Positions 48,015-58,077 of a stretch of 64,000 nucleotides of DNA are shown here, piece by piece. The translations under genes were made by a program, and so were the position numbers. The stretch covers positions 1,292,501 to 1,356,500 of the forward strand of contig JACONQ010000013.1 in the NCBI GenBank assembly GCA_014281115.1, given 5' to 3'. Positions within the stretch are counted from its first letter, which is position 1; every line of letters begins with the position of its first letter. The DNA is from Laburnicola sp. R22_1. Its lineage: Eukaryota; Ascomycota; Dothideomycetes; Pleosporales; Didymosphaeriaceae. A model generated the notes under the pieces. That model ran no database searches and was not told where the DNA came from. It worked only from the letters and a program-made list of their open reading frames with translations.

Positions 48015-49098
48015 ATGGCTAACTATTTGCACAATCACGATACGCACGCTAGGAGTGTTCAGTATGGGAACATATCGCCCACTAGGACACATGTCAGACT
48101 ACCAGCACCTCGACGGCCATCGACGCAGAAGGAAGTGAAAAGAGTTGATGAAGGAGATTTAGTGCTAGGTCGTCTGTTCTGGCTGCCGCCGAAAGAAGAG
48201 CTGCCTCCAAGAGCGGTACGCAGAGCGCATGGGAAAGGAGCGGTCGAAGAGGGGATATACAACCATCCCATAGTCGTCATATCTCGACCCGCAGATGAAA
48301 GCCAGGTCGTACATTTCCACATTGTGAGCCCGTCGCCCCCTTCCTTTTTTCGCCTCCATACTCATCAACTCCCAGGTGACGTCCTTCCAAGGCAAACGAC
48401 TGCACGAGATCTACTCCAAAGGCAACGAATTCCACGCGTCTCGCCGCTCATGGTACCTTCCCATTTCCCCCTCGCCACCCCACCCGGACGCCACTTCCAA
48501 AAAGCTGCAAAAGCGGTTTCCAACCCTGGATCTAGCAGACAACGCGACGCTCCGATGGGATTCCTACGTCAACATCCGACACGTCTACAAGATCGAATGG
48601 GCACATCTCAGGTCCTATTCCAACCCAGACACGCCAGCCACGCACATCTTCCGCTTTGACCGCGAATCCTGCGATAAGATGATGGCAAAGACTAAACTAC
48701 TTGCCAACTATGAAGCTGGAACGCAGCATCAAACCCGATATCAGACCACGAGAGCAGCAACATCGCTGCTCCCGTTGCGTATTCCAGAGACGCCTACCAG
48801 GACGCGGAGGCAACCTGTGAGTAATGAACAGGGAGAAAGAGAAGAAATGCTGCACTCGCCCAGATCGATATCAGATTCTGGTAGCGTAATAGGGTCGGAG
48901 TACTCTGGGCTCTCTCCGATTCTGCAGTCGGATTTTGGCGGCGGACGATTTGAGTCCGAGCAAAGTGTTCCGATGCCGAAGAAAGCGCCGCCTGATGGTG
49001 GGGAGGTGGTCTTAGAGAGGCTGTGGCGGTTGGTGATGGTGATGTTATTATGGCCGTTGGCGATGCTAAGGAGGATGAGGGAGAAATCCAAGCGATGA
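48015..49098 (+). CDS. tail-anchored protein of unknown function
   Basis: Exons 48015-48323 and 48376-49098; 343 aa. Intron is 52 bp, phase 0 (GTGAGC, CCCAG), joining HFHI to VTSFQGKRLHEIY. The N-terminal domain reads like a small beta-rich module: GDLVLGRLFWLPPKEELP, YNHPIVVISRP, VHFHIVTSF, then RRSWYLPI and LRWDSYVNIRHVYKIEWAHL. The order is reminiscent of SH3-like or PemK-like barrels, but this is only a resemblance. A disordered region follows, then a C-terminal hydrophobic segment (LWRLVMVMLLWPLAML) with basic residues, suggesting a tail anchor. No recognised family. Confidence 0.75.
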
Positions 49099-49452
49099 AT
49101 ACTGCGGAGTTTTCGGGTTTGGGGCACCGTTCCGACCAGTCCGAAGCTGGCTAGTGAATATACCCCTGCTGCGTCACACACTACTGGTACCACTTGAAAC
49201 AATCGTGCTTTCTGTCTCGCATTCAACTGCATTGACAGTCCATTACCTCTCATACTTTCATATTTTTGACTTTCCATCACCTAGGCAGTTCTTCGTTTGC
49301 AGAAGAGCAGTCACACTCTAGTTACGCAGGTGGGAACAATTGCGGGGTACGTACCGCCTGCCGTATAGATGCCCCCCGGCCCCGCCTGCCGGCCTACCTA
49401 TTTAAATTGTTGTTTGCCCATTTTCTCTTACTTACACACCAAACTCATCACT
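49099..49452. other. promoter region of the 49453 ORF
   Basis: Contains TATTTAAAT at about 49398 and a pyrimidine-rich leader before ATG 49453. No gene seen. Confidence 0.5.
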
Positions 49453-49749
49453 ATGTTTAGGCGTTGGTTGCTAGGTCTCATCGATAACGTCGTCTCTCGT
49501 ACCATCGAAGCCCTGCTAAGATCAATACCTGGTCTTCCTACCTTTTCATACAAACACTTCATTTATACTAGCGCCGCGTTCCTTGGTCTTGCGTACGTCT
49601 CTGGGTTCTTACAGGAGTCTAGGAAGATTTACGCGGATCGCCTAAGCACGAGCACCAAAAAATCGCCACATCATTGCGCTGACTGTGGATGCCGAAAGAT
49701 TTATCCAGAACACAGTCCGCAGCCCGCCAACCGTAAAGTCCAACCCTAA
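49453..49749 (+). CDS. 98-aa single-TM protein just upstream of NmrA-like gene
   Basis: Intronless ORF MFRRWLLGLIDNVVSRTIEA... with one TM segment (FIYTSAAFLGLAYVSGFLQ) and a CADCGC cysteine cluster near residue 76. A TATA-like element and a pyrimidine-rich leader precede it. Its TAA ends 9 bp before the ATG of the NmrA-like gene on the same strand. It may therefore be a separate gene, a long uORF, or the first cistron of a shared transcript. No family recognised. Confidence 0.5.
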   Translation: MFRRWLLGLIDNVVSRTIEALLRSIPGLPTFSYKHFIYTSAAFLGLAYVSGFLQESRKIYADRLSTSTKKSPHHCADCGCRKIYPEHSPQPANRKVQP

Positions 49750-49758
49750 ACCACCACT

Positions 49759-50670
49759 ATGTCGATCCAAAACGTCGCCCTAGTAGGCGGCACCGGCACC
49801 ATAGGCGGCCCCATCCTCTCCGCTCTCCAAAACTCCTCCTTCAACCTCAGCATAATCAACCGCCAATCCTCAAAATCCACCTACCCAAACACGCACGTCA
49901 TCACCGCCCCCGACGACCTCAACGTCCCAGACCTCACCCGCCTCCTCAAAGAAAACAAAATCGATGCCCTCATCCTCGCCATCAAGCCCGCCCAAATCGA
50001 CCAGAACAAGCGCCTCATCGACGCAGCTTTCCACGGCGGCGTAAAGCGCGTCATCCCCGCGGAATTTGGCAGCGTCGACTCGGCGGACCCGAAGACGAGG
50101 GAAGTGTACCCAATTGCGAATAGCAAGAAAGAGGCGCGCGACTATCTCATCTCGCTGCAGGATAAGGAGCGGGGTGATGGGCTGGGAAAATTGAGCTGGA
50201 CGGGGCTAGTGCCGGCGCATTTCTTCGACTGGGGACTGGGGAATCGGCTTCTCTGCTTCGATGTGGCGAAAAGCAAAGCGTATATACAAGATGGTGGGGA
50301 CATCAAGTTTAGCGCTTCGAATCTACCCTTCATCGCGCAGGCTGTCGTCAAGGTGCTGGAGAAGCCCGAGGAGACGGCGAATAAGTTGCTGTATATCCAC
50401 AGCTTCCGCGTGACGCAGAACGAGCTGCTGGCTGTGCTGGAGAAGGTCACGGGGGATAAATTCGAGGTTGTTCATCAGGATAGTGCGAAGGAGTTGGAGA
50501 GGCTGAGGCCGGGGATGTTGGCTGGTGATTTTCAGGCGACTGAGGATACGGTGGGGATTTGGGGGATTGTCGCGGCTGATTGGAAGGGGAAGGAGGGGTT
50601 TGCGAATGAATTGTTGGGCTTGGAGGAGGAGGATTTGGAGGAGACTGTTAGGAGAGTGTTGAAGAAGTAG
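49759..50670 (+). CDS. NmrA-like / isoflavone-reductase-like NAD(P)-binding protein
   Basis: Intronless, 303 aa. Atypical short-chain dehydrogenase. Seen: Rossmann motif VALVGGTGTIGGPILSAL (GxxGxxG), HVITAPDDLNVPDLTRLLKENKID, the conserved KRVIPAEFGSVD block, a Lys in IANSKKEARDYL in the catalytic-lysine position, and SWTGLVPAHFFDWGLG. Members are NAD(P)H-dependent reductases or redox sensors; the substrate is unknown. The ATG at 49759 is well placed before the Rossmann strand. The promoter is unclear because the 98-aa ORF occupies the immediate upstream sequence. Confidence 0.9.
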   Translation: MSIQNVALVGGTGTIGGPILSALQNSSFNLSIINRQSSKSTYPNTHVITAPDDLNVPDLTRLLKENKIDALILAIKPAQIDQNKRLIDAAFHGGVKRVIPAEFGSVDSADPKTREVYPIANSKKEARDYLISLQDKERGDGLGKLSWTGLVPAHFFDWGLGNRLLCFDVAKSKAYIQDGGDIKFSASNLPFIAQAVVKVLEKPEETANKLLYIHSFRVTQNELLAVLEKVTGDKFEVVHQDSAKELERLRPGMLAGDFQATEDTVGIWGIVAADWKGKEGFANELLGLEEEDLEETVRRVLKK

Positions 50671-51030
50671 GGGGAGGGGGGAGACGGTACATCGCATTAA
50701 GATGGATGCAATGACTCAGCATTGTACGTCTGTGTTATGAGGTGTATGAAGTCCTATTGTGAATGTGTGTATAAACTCTCGCCTTGAGACAAGGCTCCCT
50801 TATCATGTAATCAAGGGTTGATTGACGATTTGCGTTGGGTGCACATTACGATATATTCCGGATTGATCGACCGCACCCTTGATAGACCCCACAACAACCG
50901 TGAGCTGGATAGTCGGGTAAGTATTGTGATTTTGAACCATCATTAGTAAGTTAATTCTGCGTCACCTAACAACAAGCCCGCTGCTCCTCCCACGCCTCAA
51001 CCAGCTTTCAACCCCCACCCACCGATTACA
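50671..51030. other. convergent intergenic gap
   Basis: 3' flanks of two convergent genes. Nothing else seen. Confidence 0.5.
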
Positions 51031-52422
51031 TTACATCACCGCACAAATACCCACCTTCAACTTCCTACTCTTTTTAGGCTTCACCACTGGGTTGGCCTCG
51101 CTCTGCTCATCGACCACTACAGGCACACTCGCCGCCTTCTCCCTAACAACCCTCTCCTGTGCCTGCTCCCAAAACTCCACTTCCATTTGCCTATCTTTAA
51201 TAGCCTGCTCATACCATTCTTCCCACTCAAGCGCAACAACATCCCCAGCATCTTTCCCCTTGCTGCCAATTTTCTCTTCTACAGTCTCCACATCTTCTTT
51301 CGCACAAGTGGGACATAGCGTGTTCAGCGGCACCAACCCCGACGGCCGCGGCGTGGTGTAGAACAGATACAGGCGATTATCAAAAGGCGAATACCACAAC
51401 CTATCGCAATTCTTCCTGGTGCACGCCCGCGGCGAATACCGCCAATCCCACTCCTCATTCCAAGCTTTCTCTTTGCCCTTGGCCGAGGGTGCAGACCCGA
51501 GGACGCGTTGTTTCTGCCACTCGAGCATGCGTTGCGATTCTTCGCTTCTCTCTTCCCGCAGCTGTTCGACGAAGATTTCGAATTCCGCCGCTATGAGACC
51601 GAGCGTCTTGCGTCCGGCGTTCTGTCGCATGGATTCCCACGTGCTTTTTACTCGCCGGTTGGCGAGCTTGAGGTCCTGGTGCGCGTGGAGGGGGCAGAGA
51701 CCGCGCTTGCGGATGAGCTGGTAGGGTTGCTGAGGGGAGTAGAAGGTAAGGCCGAGTAGAGAGGATGTGTAGTGGTTCTTGCATTTTGGTTCGAGGCAGG
51801 GTACGTAGTGTTGAAGCGGGTTGTATTGAGAAGGGGGTTGCGAGGGCGAAGGCGCAGACTCTAATGCGGCGGGAGCTGAGGCAAACGACTGGTAGGACGT
51901 AACTCGCGAGGTATATCGTGGAGTCGCTGTTGAGTAGACCCTCGGATTGCTTGGTGAAAGTGGTACAGGGGGTACGGAGATCCCTTTCCCCTCTTTTCGT
52001 GATATGGGTGCCGGCGCTGACAGGCGCTTATGCATTCTCGTTCTTGCAGGAGGTCTATCTGGAATATCCAGAGATGCTCTTTGAAGAGACTGTGATCTGA
52101 CCTGTGGTGATACCCACCCATCTCTGCGCGAGGATCGGAGCGCATTCACCTCAAGCGCAGGCATAGCTGGCGGAGGGTCGGGAACCGCAAAGCGTACAGA
52201 GAGCGAACTTGTGGACTTCGAAGTCTTCAAACTGGACTTCAACGACGACCTTTGTTCTTTGTTCTGCGGGACGGGTGAGATCGATTTGACGGACGATCTT
52301 CTCGATTGTGGTGCTGTCGAGAGAGGGGTGGCCACTGAGGAATCGTTGAGCCGATGGACGGACCCATCATCGCTGCTTGTGGAATCGAGGGTTGATATAC
52401 TCTCTGGCGGAGGGTGACGCAT
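51031..52422 (-). CDS. Ser-rich protein with paired CxxC motifs
   Basis: Intronless, 463 aa, from ATG 52422 (MRHPPPESISTLDSTSSDDG). The first 200 residues are disordered and Ser/Pro-rich. The rest is folded: CLEPKCKNHYTSS, RKRGLCPLHAHQDLKLANRRVKSTWESM, a long helix (GLIAAEFEIFVEQLREERSEESQRMLEWQ), then ACTRKNCDRLWYSPFDNRLYLFY and LNTLCPTCAKED. The Cys pairs suggest zinc-binding knuckles. It ends in a basic Lys-rich tail. It looks like a conserved uncharacterised fungal protein, probably nuclear. No known domain named. Confidence 0.75.
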   Translation of the reverse strand: MRHPPPESISTLDSTSSDDGSVHRLNDSSVATPLSTAPQSRRSSVKSISPVPQNKEQRSSLKSSLKTSKSTSSLSVRFAVPDPPPAMPALEVNALRSSRRDGWVSPQVRSQSLQRASLDIPDRPPARTRMHKRLSAPAPISRKEGKGISVPPVPLSPSNPRVYSTATPRYTSRVTSYQSFASAPAALESAPSPSQPPSQYNPLQHYVPCLEPKCKNHYTSSLLGLTFYSPQQPYQLIRKRGLCPLHAHQDLKLANRRVKSTWESMRQNAGRKTLGLIAAEFEIFVEQLREERSEESQRMLEWQKQRVLGSAPSAKGKEKAWNEEWDWRYSPRACTRKNCDRLWYSPFDNRLYLFYTTPRPSGLVPLNTLCPTCAKEDVETVEEKIGSKGKDAGDVVALEWEEWYEQAIKDRQMEVEFWEQAQERVVREKAASVPVVVDEQSEANPVVKPKKSRKLKVGICAVM

Positions 52423-53333
52423 GATGGTCAATGTAATTAGGCCTGTAGTTTGAAACGTACTGGGGTGAGAGAACGAGGAATATGCTGGTTGAAACGCGCT
52501 TTCTCAATCCGGAAATAGGAGAGACTCAACACAGGCGCAAGTGATCACAATTAATTGTGTGGAGCCTTGATAAAATATAGTAGATGCATCGTCCTTAAAA
52601 TCTGAAGAAAGGTAACAGGCCAGTTGTCGGTTGGGGCTGATGTGCAACTGCGAGAGCACGAAGGGCCGGCAAGACTAGTGATTCGTTCGAACTACGATCG
52701 CTGTGTGAGGTGGCATCTATACTGTAGAAATAGATTCAGCTGTCCAAAGTTGCCACAGCGTCGTTTTGAAAGGACTAAAGTGGCTGGCAAGAGATACAAC
52801 AAGGCAAAGAAGCATAACTCTGGAGTATTCACCTGTGGGCAGGCAGCTTTTCGGCATTATTAACACGAACACGAAAGCAGCTGAAGTATAGGTCCCATCC
52901 GGCGTTCAGCTCGGTCGCGAATCGGCGCGTATGCGAAGCCACTCCAATTTCGATCAAGTACGATTCGTCCGGACATGTGGGGTCGTATCTGGAGGCCTCG
53001 TATTCAGACTTTCAGGCTCCCTAAACCCCCAACATGTCTGAGTCGTCATCGTACAATCATGTACACAGATTGCGCCATGGCATGTTTGTTTCGAATGGGT
53101 CGAGAAGTTTCTATGGGCAAAGTTAGCGTGCGGCTGTCGAATGAGCGGCTAGCCGCCATCGTCACACCATAAGAGGGAAGAAAAAGAAAAGCATGAATCA
53201 GTGAATTTTTGTGGTCTAATGGTCTAGGTATTCGACGCGATGCGAATGCGGTCTACAGGTGGTATCAAATACATGCAGGAACGTAATTGACTAATAAGTG
53301 TTACAAGACATGCAAGATACAAGTCGTGGTGGC
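52423..53333. other. intergenic 0.9 kb
   Basis: No gene seen. A tRNA-like A-box lookalike occurs near 53213 but lacks a T-arm. Confidence 0.5.
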
Positions 53334-54986
53334 TCAAAGGTTGGCCTTGGGTTGTTCCTTCTTGAGCATAGCTTCAGCGACAAGGCGGCGCTGCACTTTT
53401 CCGGTGGCGGTCTTTGGCATGAGATCGGTGAAGAAGATCTGCTTAAATTAGCATGAGTTTAGCTTTGCCCGGGGTGGTTCGGTTGTACCTTCTTAGGAAG
53501 CTTAAACCTGGCGACGCGTTCTGCAAGCCACGCTTTCAGCTCCCCCGCATTCAGCTTCTGGCCATCTTTGACAACGATGGCGAGACCCACATCTTGCCCG
53601 TAAATTTCGTCTTCTAGGGCGAAGCTGACAGCCTCGGACACAGCCGGATTCTGTGCGACCACGTTGTCGAGCTCGATTGGACTAATCTTCTCGCCGCCTT
53701 TGTTTATGAGCTCTTTGATACGGCCAGTGAGGATAACGTAGCCATCTGGGTCTTTCTTGCCCTGATCGCCGGTGCGGAAGAAGCCATCCTTGGTGAAAGA
53801 AGACGCATTTGCAGCGGGGTTGTTGAGATAGCCTTTCGTGACGTTCTCACCGCGGATGCAGATCTCAGCCTCCTTGCCCTGAGCTACCTCGTTACCAGCA
53901 CCGTCCAATATCTTGATATCAACGCCCTGACCCACCCCTACACTACCAGGTATGCGCTTCCCAGGTGGCAGTGGATTACTGGTAATCTGGTGGGCGGCCT
54001 CGGTCATGGCATAGGCTTCGAGCACAGGAGCTCCAAATGCCTTTTCGAGCTCACGGAAAGTCTTCGGCGACAGTGGCGATGAGCATGAGCGGATGAATCT
54101 GATGGGCGGCATCGGGCTGGGGGCCTTGTTTCTGAGCAAGATCTGGTGGATGGTCGGGACTGCGGTGTACCAGTTGGCCTGATGCTCAACGAAATCTTTC
54201 CAAAAGTCGGAAGCTGAGAACTTGGGAGGCACAACGACAGATCCGCCCGACGCAAGCGGCGCGAGGAACCCAGCAAGCAGACCATGGACGTGGAATAATG
54301 GCATGACCAGCATGGTCCGGTCCTTGGGCGTGAGCTGATAGGTTGCCTGAATGTTCTTCATGGTGCGCAACAGATTCCGGTGCGTCAGTGGCACCGCCTT
54401 GGGGCGACCCGTGGTGCCCGAGGTGTGCAGTACCAGCGCAACGTCGTCGGGTTGCGCAGTCCCCACCGGCGCGCTCTTGCCCGCCAGCTTGCCCGTCTCC
54501 TTCACGTCCAGGACCACTTCTTGTCCATTGTAGTAGCACTCGGCTATCGCCGCATTGTACTTGCGCGCTGCTCGCACCGCTGCTGCGTCTTGGGCAAACG
54601 CGCCTTGCGGCACGAGCGCAATCGCAGAGCTCAGGTCGTCGATATAGAACTCGAACTCGGATTGCTTACTAGACCACTATTACTACTGCTACTTGTATTA
54701 AGAAGGCTTCCTTTAGTAGTACGTACTAGGCGGGGTTTAGCGGGGCGGCAATGGCACGCTGCCATGATGCGGCGATGAAAGAGACGATGAACGCGTATGT
54801 GTTTAGGAGCGCAATGGACACTGCCGCTTCTGCGGAGACACCGACGCGGGCGAGCTCCTGCTGGAAGGCCTTCACATCGGCCGCGAGCTGCTGGTACGAG
54901 ACGAACAGGGCGGGCTCTCCAGGCACGATGATGGCCGTGGACGTCGAGTCCTTTGCAAAGGCGCCCTCGAGGGTGGTAGGAGCCAT
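53334..54986 (-). CDS. PCS60: peroxisomal acyl-CoA ligase, Pcs60/Fat2-like
   Basis: Exons 54986-54727, 54668-53489 and 53438-53334; 514 aa. ANL-superfamily adenylating enzyme; the yeast orthologue is a peroxisomal oxalyl-CoA synthetase. Seen: the P-loop-like LHTSGTTGRPKAVPLTHRN, MPLFHVHGLLAGFLAPL, YAMTEAAHQ, the hinge GRIKELINKGGEKISP, and the C-terminal PKTATGKVQRR with the catalytic lysine. The C-terminus is KANL, a non-canonical PTS1 known from mammalian catalase, which supports import into peroxisomes. Introns are 58 bp (phase 2, GTACGT, TCTAG) and 50 bp (phase 0, GTACAA, GCAG). Joining gives NPAYKQSEFEFYIDDL, as expected for the family. Confidence 0.93.
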
Positions 54987-55444
54987 TGCAGCTTTTCGTC
55001 TGTGGGTAATAAAGAAAGTTCTGCGCGGGCCGTCAGTTGGCGGCTGAGGAGCGGGCAGCCATGGCACTCACTATAGTCTATCAAAAGGAAGGATGAAAAG
55101 GGAGAAGACGTAAAGTGGGCCCGCTCAGCCGCTCAGGCGCAAGGCACTAGAAGTGATCATTGCCGCCATCTGTCTCGACGGTCGCAAACCGTCATGCCAC
55201 CACCCGGTTGCCAGACCCGCGGCCCGGGGTGACACGTCACGTGATCGGAGCCCGGGAGCCGGAGCTCGACGCGCCGGCCTCTTGCCCTCTTGCCCACGAC
55301 ACTTGCGAAGCACCTGTGCCATCATCGGCTGGACACCCCGCCGTGGCTTCTATTGCTACACGCACACTGCACCCGCACCCGCACCCGCCCCCGCCCCCGC
55401 CATCCCCTCGCACTTGCCGCGCTCCTGCTGGACCCTTTGCTAAC
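54987..55444. other. bidirectional promoter region
   Basis: Between the divergent acyl-CoA ligase and SPF45-like genes. It contains an E-box-like CACGTG and a C-rich (CACCCG/CCCCCG) tract before the SPF45 ATG. No gene seen. Confidence 0.6.
55233..55243. promoter_or_regulatory. overlapping ACGTC/CACGTG element
   Basis: CACGTCACGTG, a CRE-like half-site overlapping a CACGTG E-box. It lies in the region shared by the acyl-CoA ligase and the splicing-factor gene. bHLH or bZIP proteins bind such sites in fungi; use here is inferred. Confidence 0.4.
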
Positions 55445-57267
55445 ATGTCATCGCAACCCCCAGAGAAGGCGCGAGCGCTACCCAATCCCTATGCCACCCG
55501 AGGGCTTCCAAACCCGTATGCGGCCGCAACCGTCGCCGAGTCTGCGCCTGTCAAGTTCTCCGAGGAACAGGCAAGGGCCGAGCTGCTCAAAAAAACTGGT
55601 ATCTATTTGAAATGCACGCACTGTTATTGATCGTCGAGAACTCATGCCATCTCACAGCGTCTGCGTTTCACAACCCACACCAGATCAAACGCCCCCAACC
55701 CAAGGGCGCCGCCGTCAAGAGGCCCACCCTACCAAAGTCTGCCATGTCTACGAGCTCCTCGTCGGACCCTGCGACGGCAAGCACGACCACGGCAGCGACC
55801 ACGACCACGACCGCTAGCCAGCAGCCCGGTCTCGAGTGGTGGCGCAGCACTGCCGATGATGACGCCGCGACCCTCGACTACCAGCGGGAGATGAACAGGA
55901 TGCAGCGAGAGAAGAAGAAGCAAGACAAGAAGTTTACCAAGCAGTTTGGCTATTGGAAGGCCGAAGCGCCGTACAAGGCAAACAAGCCGTCTAACCTTCG
56001 TGCCTACCGCGCAAGCGGAGGCTATCGCTTCAAGCTGGACAGCTTTTCCAATTTCCTGCAGGCACAAGCCAGTCCGCGTCTGCGCAAAGCCAGCAACGAG
56101 CAGTCCCCCAACCTTGGATCTGACTCATCTTCTAGCTCCAATCTCTCGGCAGCTGCTCCAAAGCCTCAGTTCGCTCCACCGGCTAGCTATGATCAAGAAC
56201 GCACATCTACCCCGCCCGTTGGTACGGATGCGCAGAGTGCTGAGGACCCATATACGCAGCGGGCACGTCTCTCGCAGTCCTCAACAGCTATTGCGCAGCC
56301 ATCTCTGCCTTCAGCACCCGCTCCATATGCAGCCATGCCTCCGCCTCCTCCACCTCCTCCACCTCCATCATCCGCTCCGTACGCAGCCGTGCCTCCGCCA
56401 CCTCCGCCGACTGAAGCCCCGCTCAACATCCCTCCCCCACCCCCACCACCAGCTTCTGTTCCATACAACCCGACTATTTCTGCGCCCCCGGTGCGCTATA
56501 ACCCTACCATCTCCGCACCTCCGGTCCGTTATGATAACGCAACTGTCTCTGCGCCTCCCGTTCGCTATGACGCCCCTGGCATGACAGATAGACCGTCTCA
56601 AGATGAACGACCAGCGAAGCGCCCCAAGCTGAGCAAAGCAGAGATGATAATGGAAAAGATGGGATATGTCAAGGGTAAAGGACTGGGCAAGAACAGTGAT
56701 GGAATTACCACTCATCTGGAGGTCAAAGCGCGCAAGGGTGACAAGCGGGTTGATACTTCCGATGACCACGACGACGAGAAGAGCAAAAGTGTCAAATCCC
56801 AGCAGGTATTTGATATCTATGGTGGCCATAGCGCCAAGAGGAAGGAGCCAGAGAGGTTTGGAGAACAGTCCAAGGTGGTGGTCGCCTGGGGTTGCGTGGA
56901 CGGAGTCGACTGGGCCACCGATGCTGATCGTGACGATGGAGGCATAAGGCAAGAGATGGGCCAGACATTTGACAACAAGGCAAGGGTTTCGTTCACAAAT
57001 GATTACCGTCCACTAACATTGGATAGTTCGGCCGCGTCGAGCGTATCTACATCAACCAGAGCAGCGACCCCCAGCCGGTGTACATCAAGTTTGCGTCCGA
57101 GCTGAGCGCGTTGAACGCATGTATTTTCCACCCTTAACCCATTAGCAAATCTGACAAGTGTGCAGGCGGTCAACCGTTTCCACGAAGGCTACCAGTTCCG
57201 AGGACGCGATATTCGGGCACTTTATTATAGCGAAGCCAAGTTCGAGGCATCCGTGTTTGATCATTAA
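55445..57267 (+). CDS. SPF45/RBM17-like splicing factor
   Basis: Exons 55445-55598, 55658-56979, 57027-57116 and 57166-57267; 555 aa. Seen: a disordered N-terminus, a helical region (REMNRMQREKKKQDKKFTKQFGYWKAE), long Pro-rich stretches, three PTISAPPVRY-like repeats, a G-patch (MEKMGYVKGKGLGKNSDGITT), then a C-terminal RRM/UHM (FGRVERIYINQ, PVYIKFASELSALNAVNRFHEG). G-patch plus UHM is the SPF45/RBM17 arrangement; SPF45 binds ULM motifs in SF1, U2AF65 and SF3B1 and affects 3' splice-site choice. Intron 1 is GT-AG. Introns 2 (56980-57026, GCAAGG, with CACTAAC and ATAG) and 3 (57117-57165, GCATGT, GCAG) appear to be GC-AG; only these joins rebuild the UHM. Confidence 0.88.
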
Positions 57268-58077
57268 GGCCGCCTAGGGAGCCTGTGCTATAGAGTCATT
57301 GTATCCTACATGCTTAAGTTGAAGCATACGGGAGTCTAGATATGTTCTCTGCCTGCAACTACGAAATAATTTGCCAATAGCTGCGACGCAATGGTCTCCC
57401 GTGAGGTACAAGCTTCCGCTGTAGTGTCTCAAGATGGTATCTGTGTTCCTACATGGTATGCTTTGAGTTCAGCACATTTTCGCTCGTTCTAGCTCTTCGT
57501 CTTTGAGCTGCGGCCCACGCCGAGTTTTGACGATTAATGCCCTGGCTGTTTCTTGTCTTGTGGAGGGCTGCTTTAGCTGGAAAGGCGCGATTGCCCTATT
57601 TCCCCCATTGTTTGCCGTCCGCCTTCTGGCCTTCGGTGTGCGATCGTCCTTTGTTCAAGCTCCGGCGAGTGAACCAAAACACCTCCAAGTTCGCCCGAAC
57701 GGCCTTTCAGAAGACTAGTAACACCTTTCAAGACAAGTCCCAGCGAATGTACAAACTTTTTGTCGAATTAGGATGGTCTGTTAGCTTGCTGTCGAACTCT
57801 GGAATCTGGACAGACTGCGAGGGCGTTAGCATCCATTCATCTTGTGGAGTAACCCACCTATTCCGCTAAAGCGCATGATGCTTGAAGAAGGATCAAGTCA
57901 TAGACAAAACTAGTAGTAAAGTATGTATCTGCCGGAAATGCTGATGCTGCCGATATGTAGTACTATAATGCAAAGTATGCGAGCCGTTCACCTCAACGCC
58001 GATGCCTCTGAAAATGCTTTCTAGTCTGATATCCTCTCGTCTACGACCCTTTCTCTTCCCCCCCGATCACACGCGTC
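57268..58077. other. convergent intergenic gap, 0.8 kb
   Basis: Short frames without support (for example 57503-57869). 3' flanks of both neighbours. Confidence 0.5.

Noticed and set aside
53210..53270. tRNA-like A-box (GGTCTAATGGTC)
   Set aside because: No T-arm or B-box and no closing acceptor stem at tRNA distance.
55160..55444. N-terminal extension of the SPF45-like protein
   Set aside because: Pro/His-rich translation of the promoter and C-rich leader without an ATG; the ATG at 55445 is a better start.
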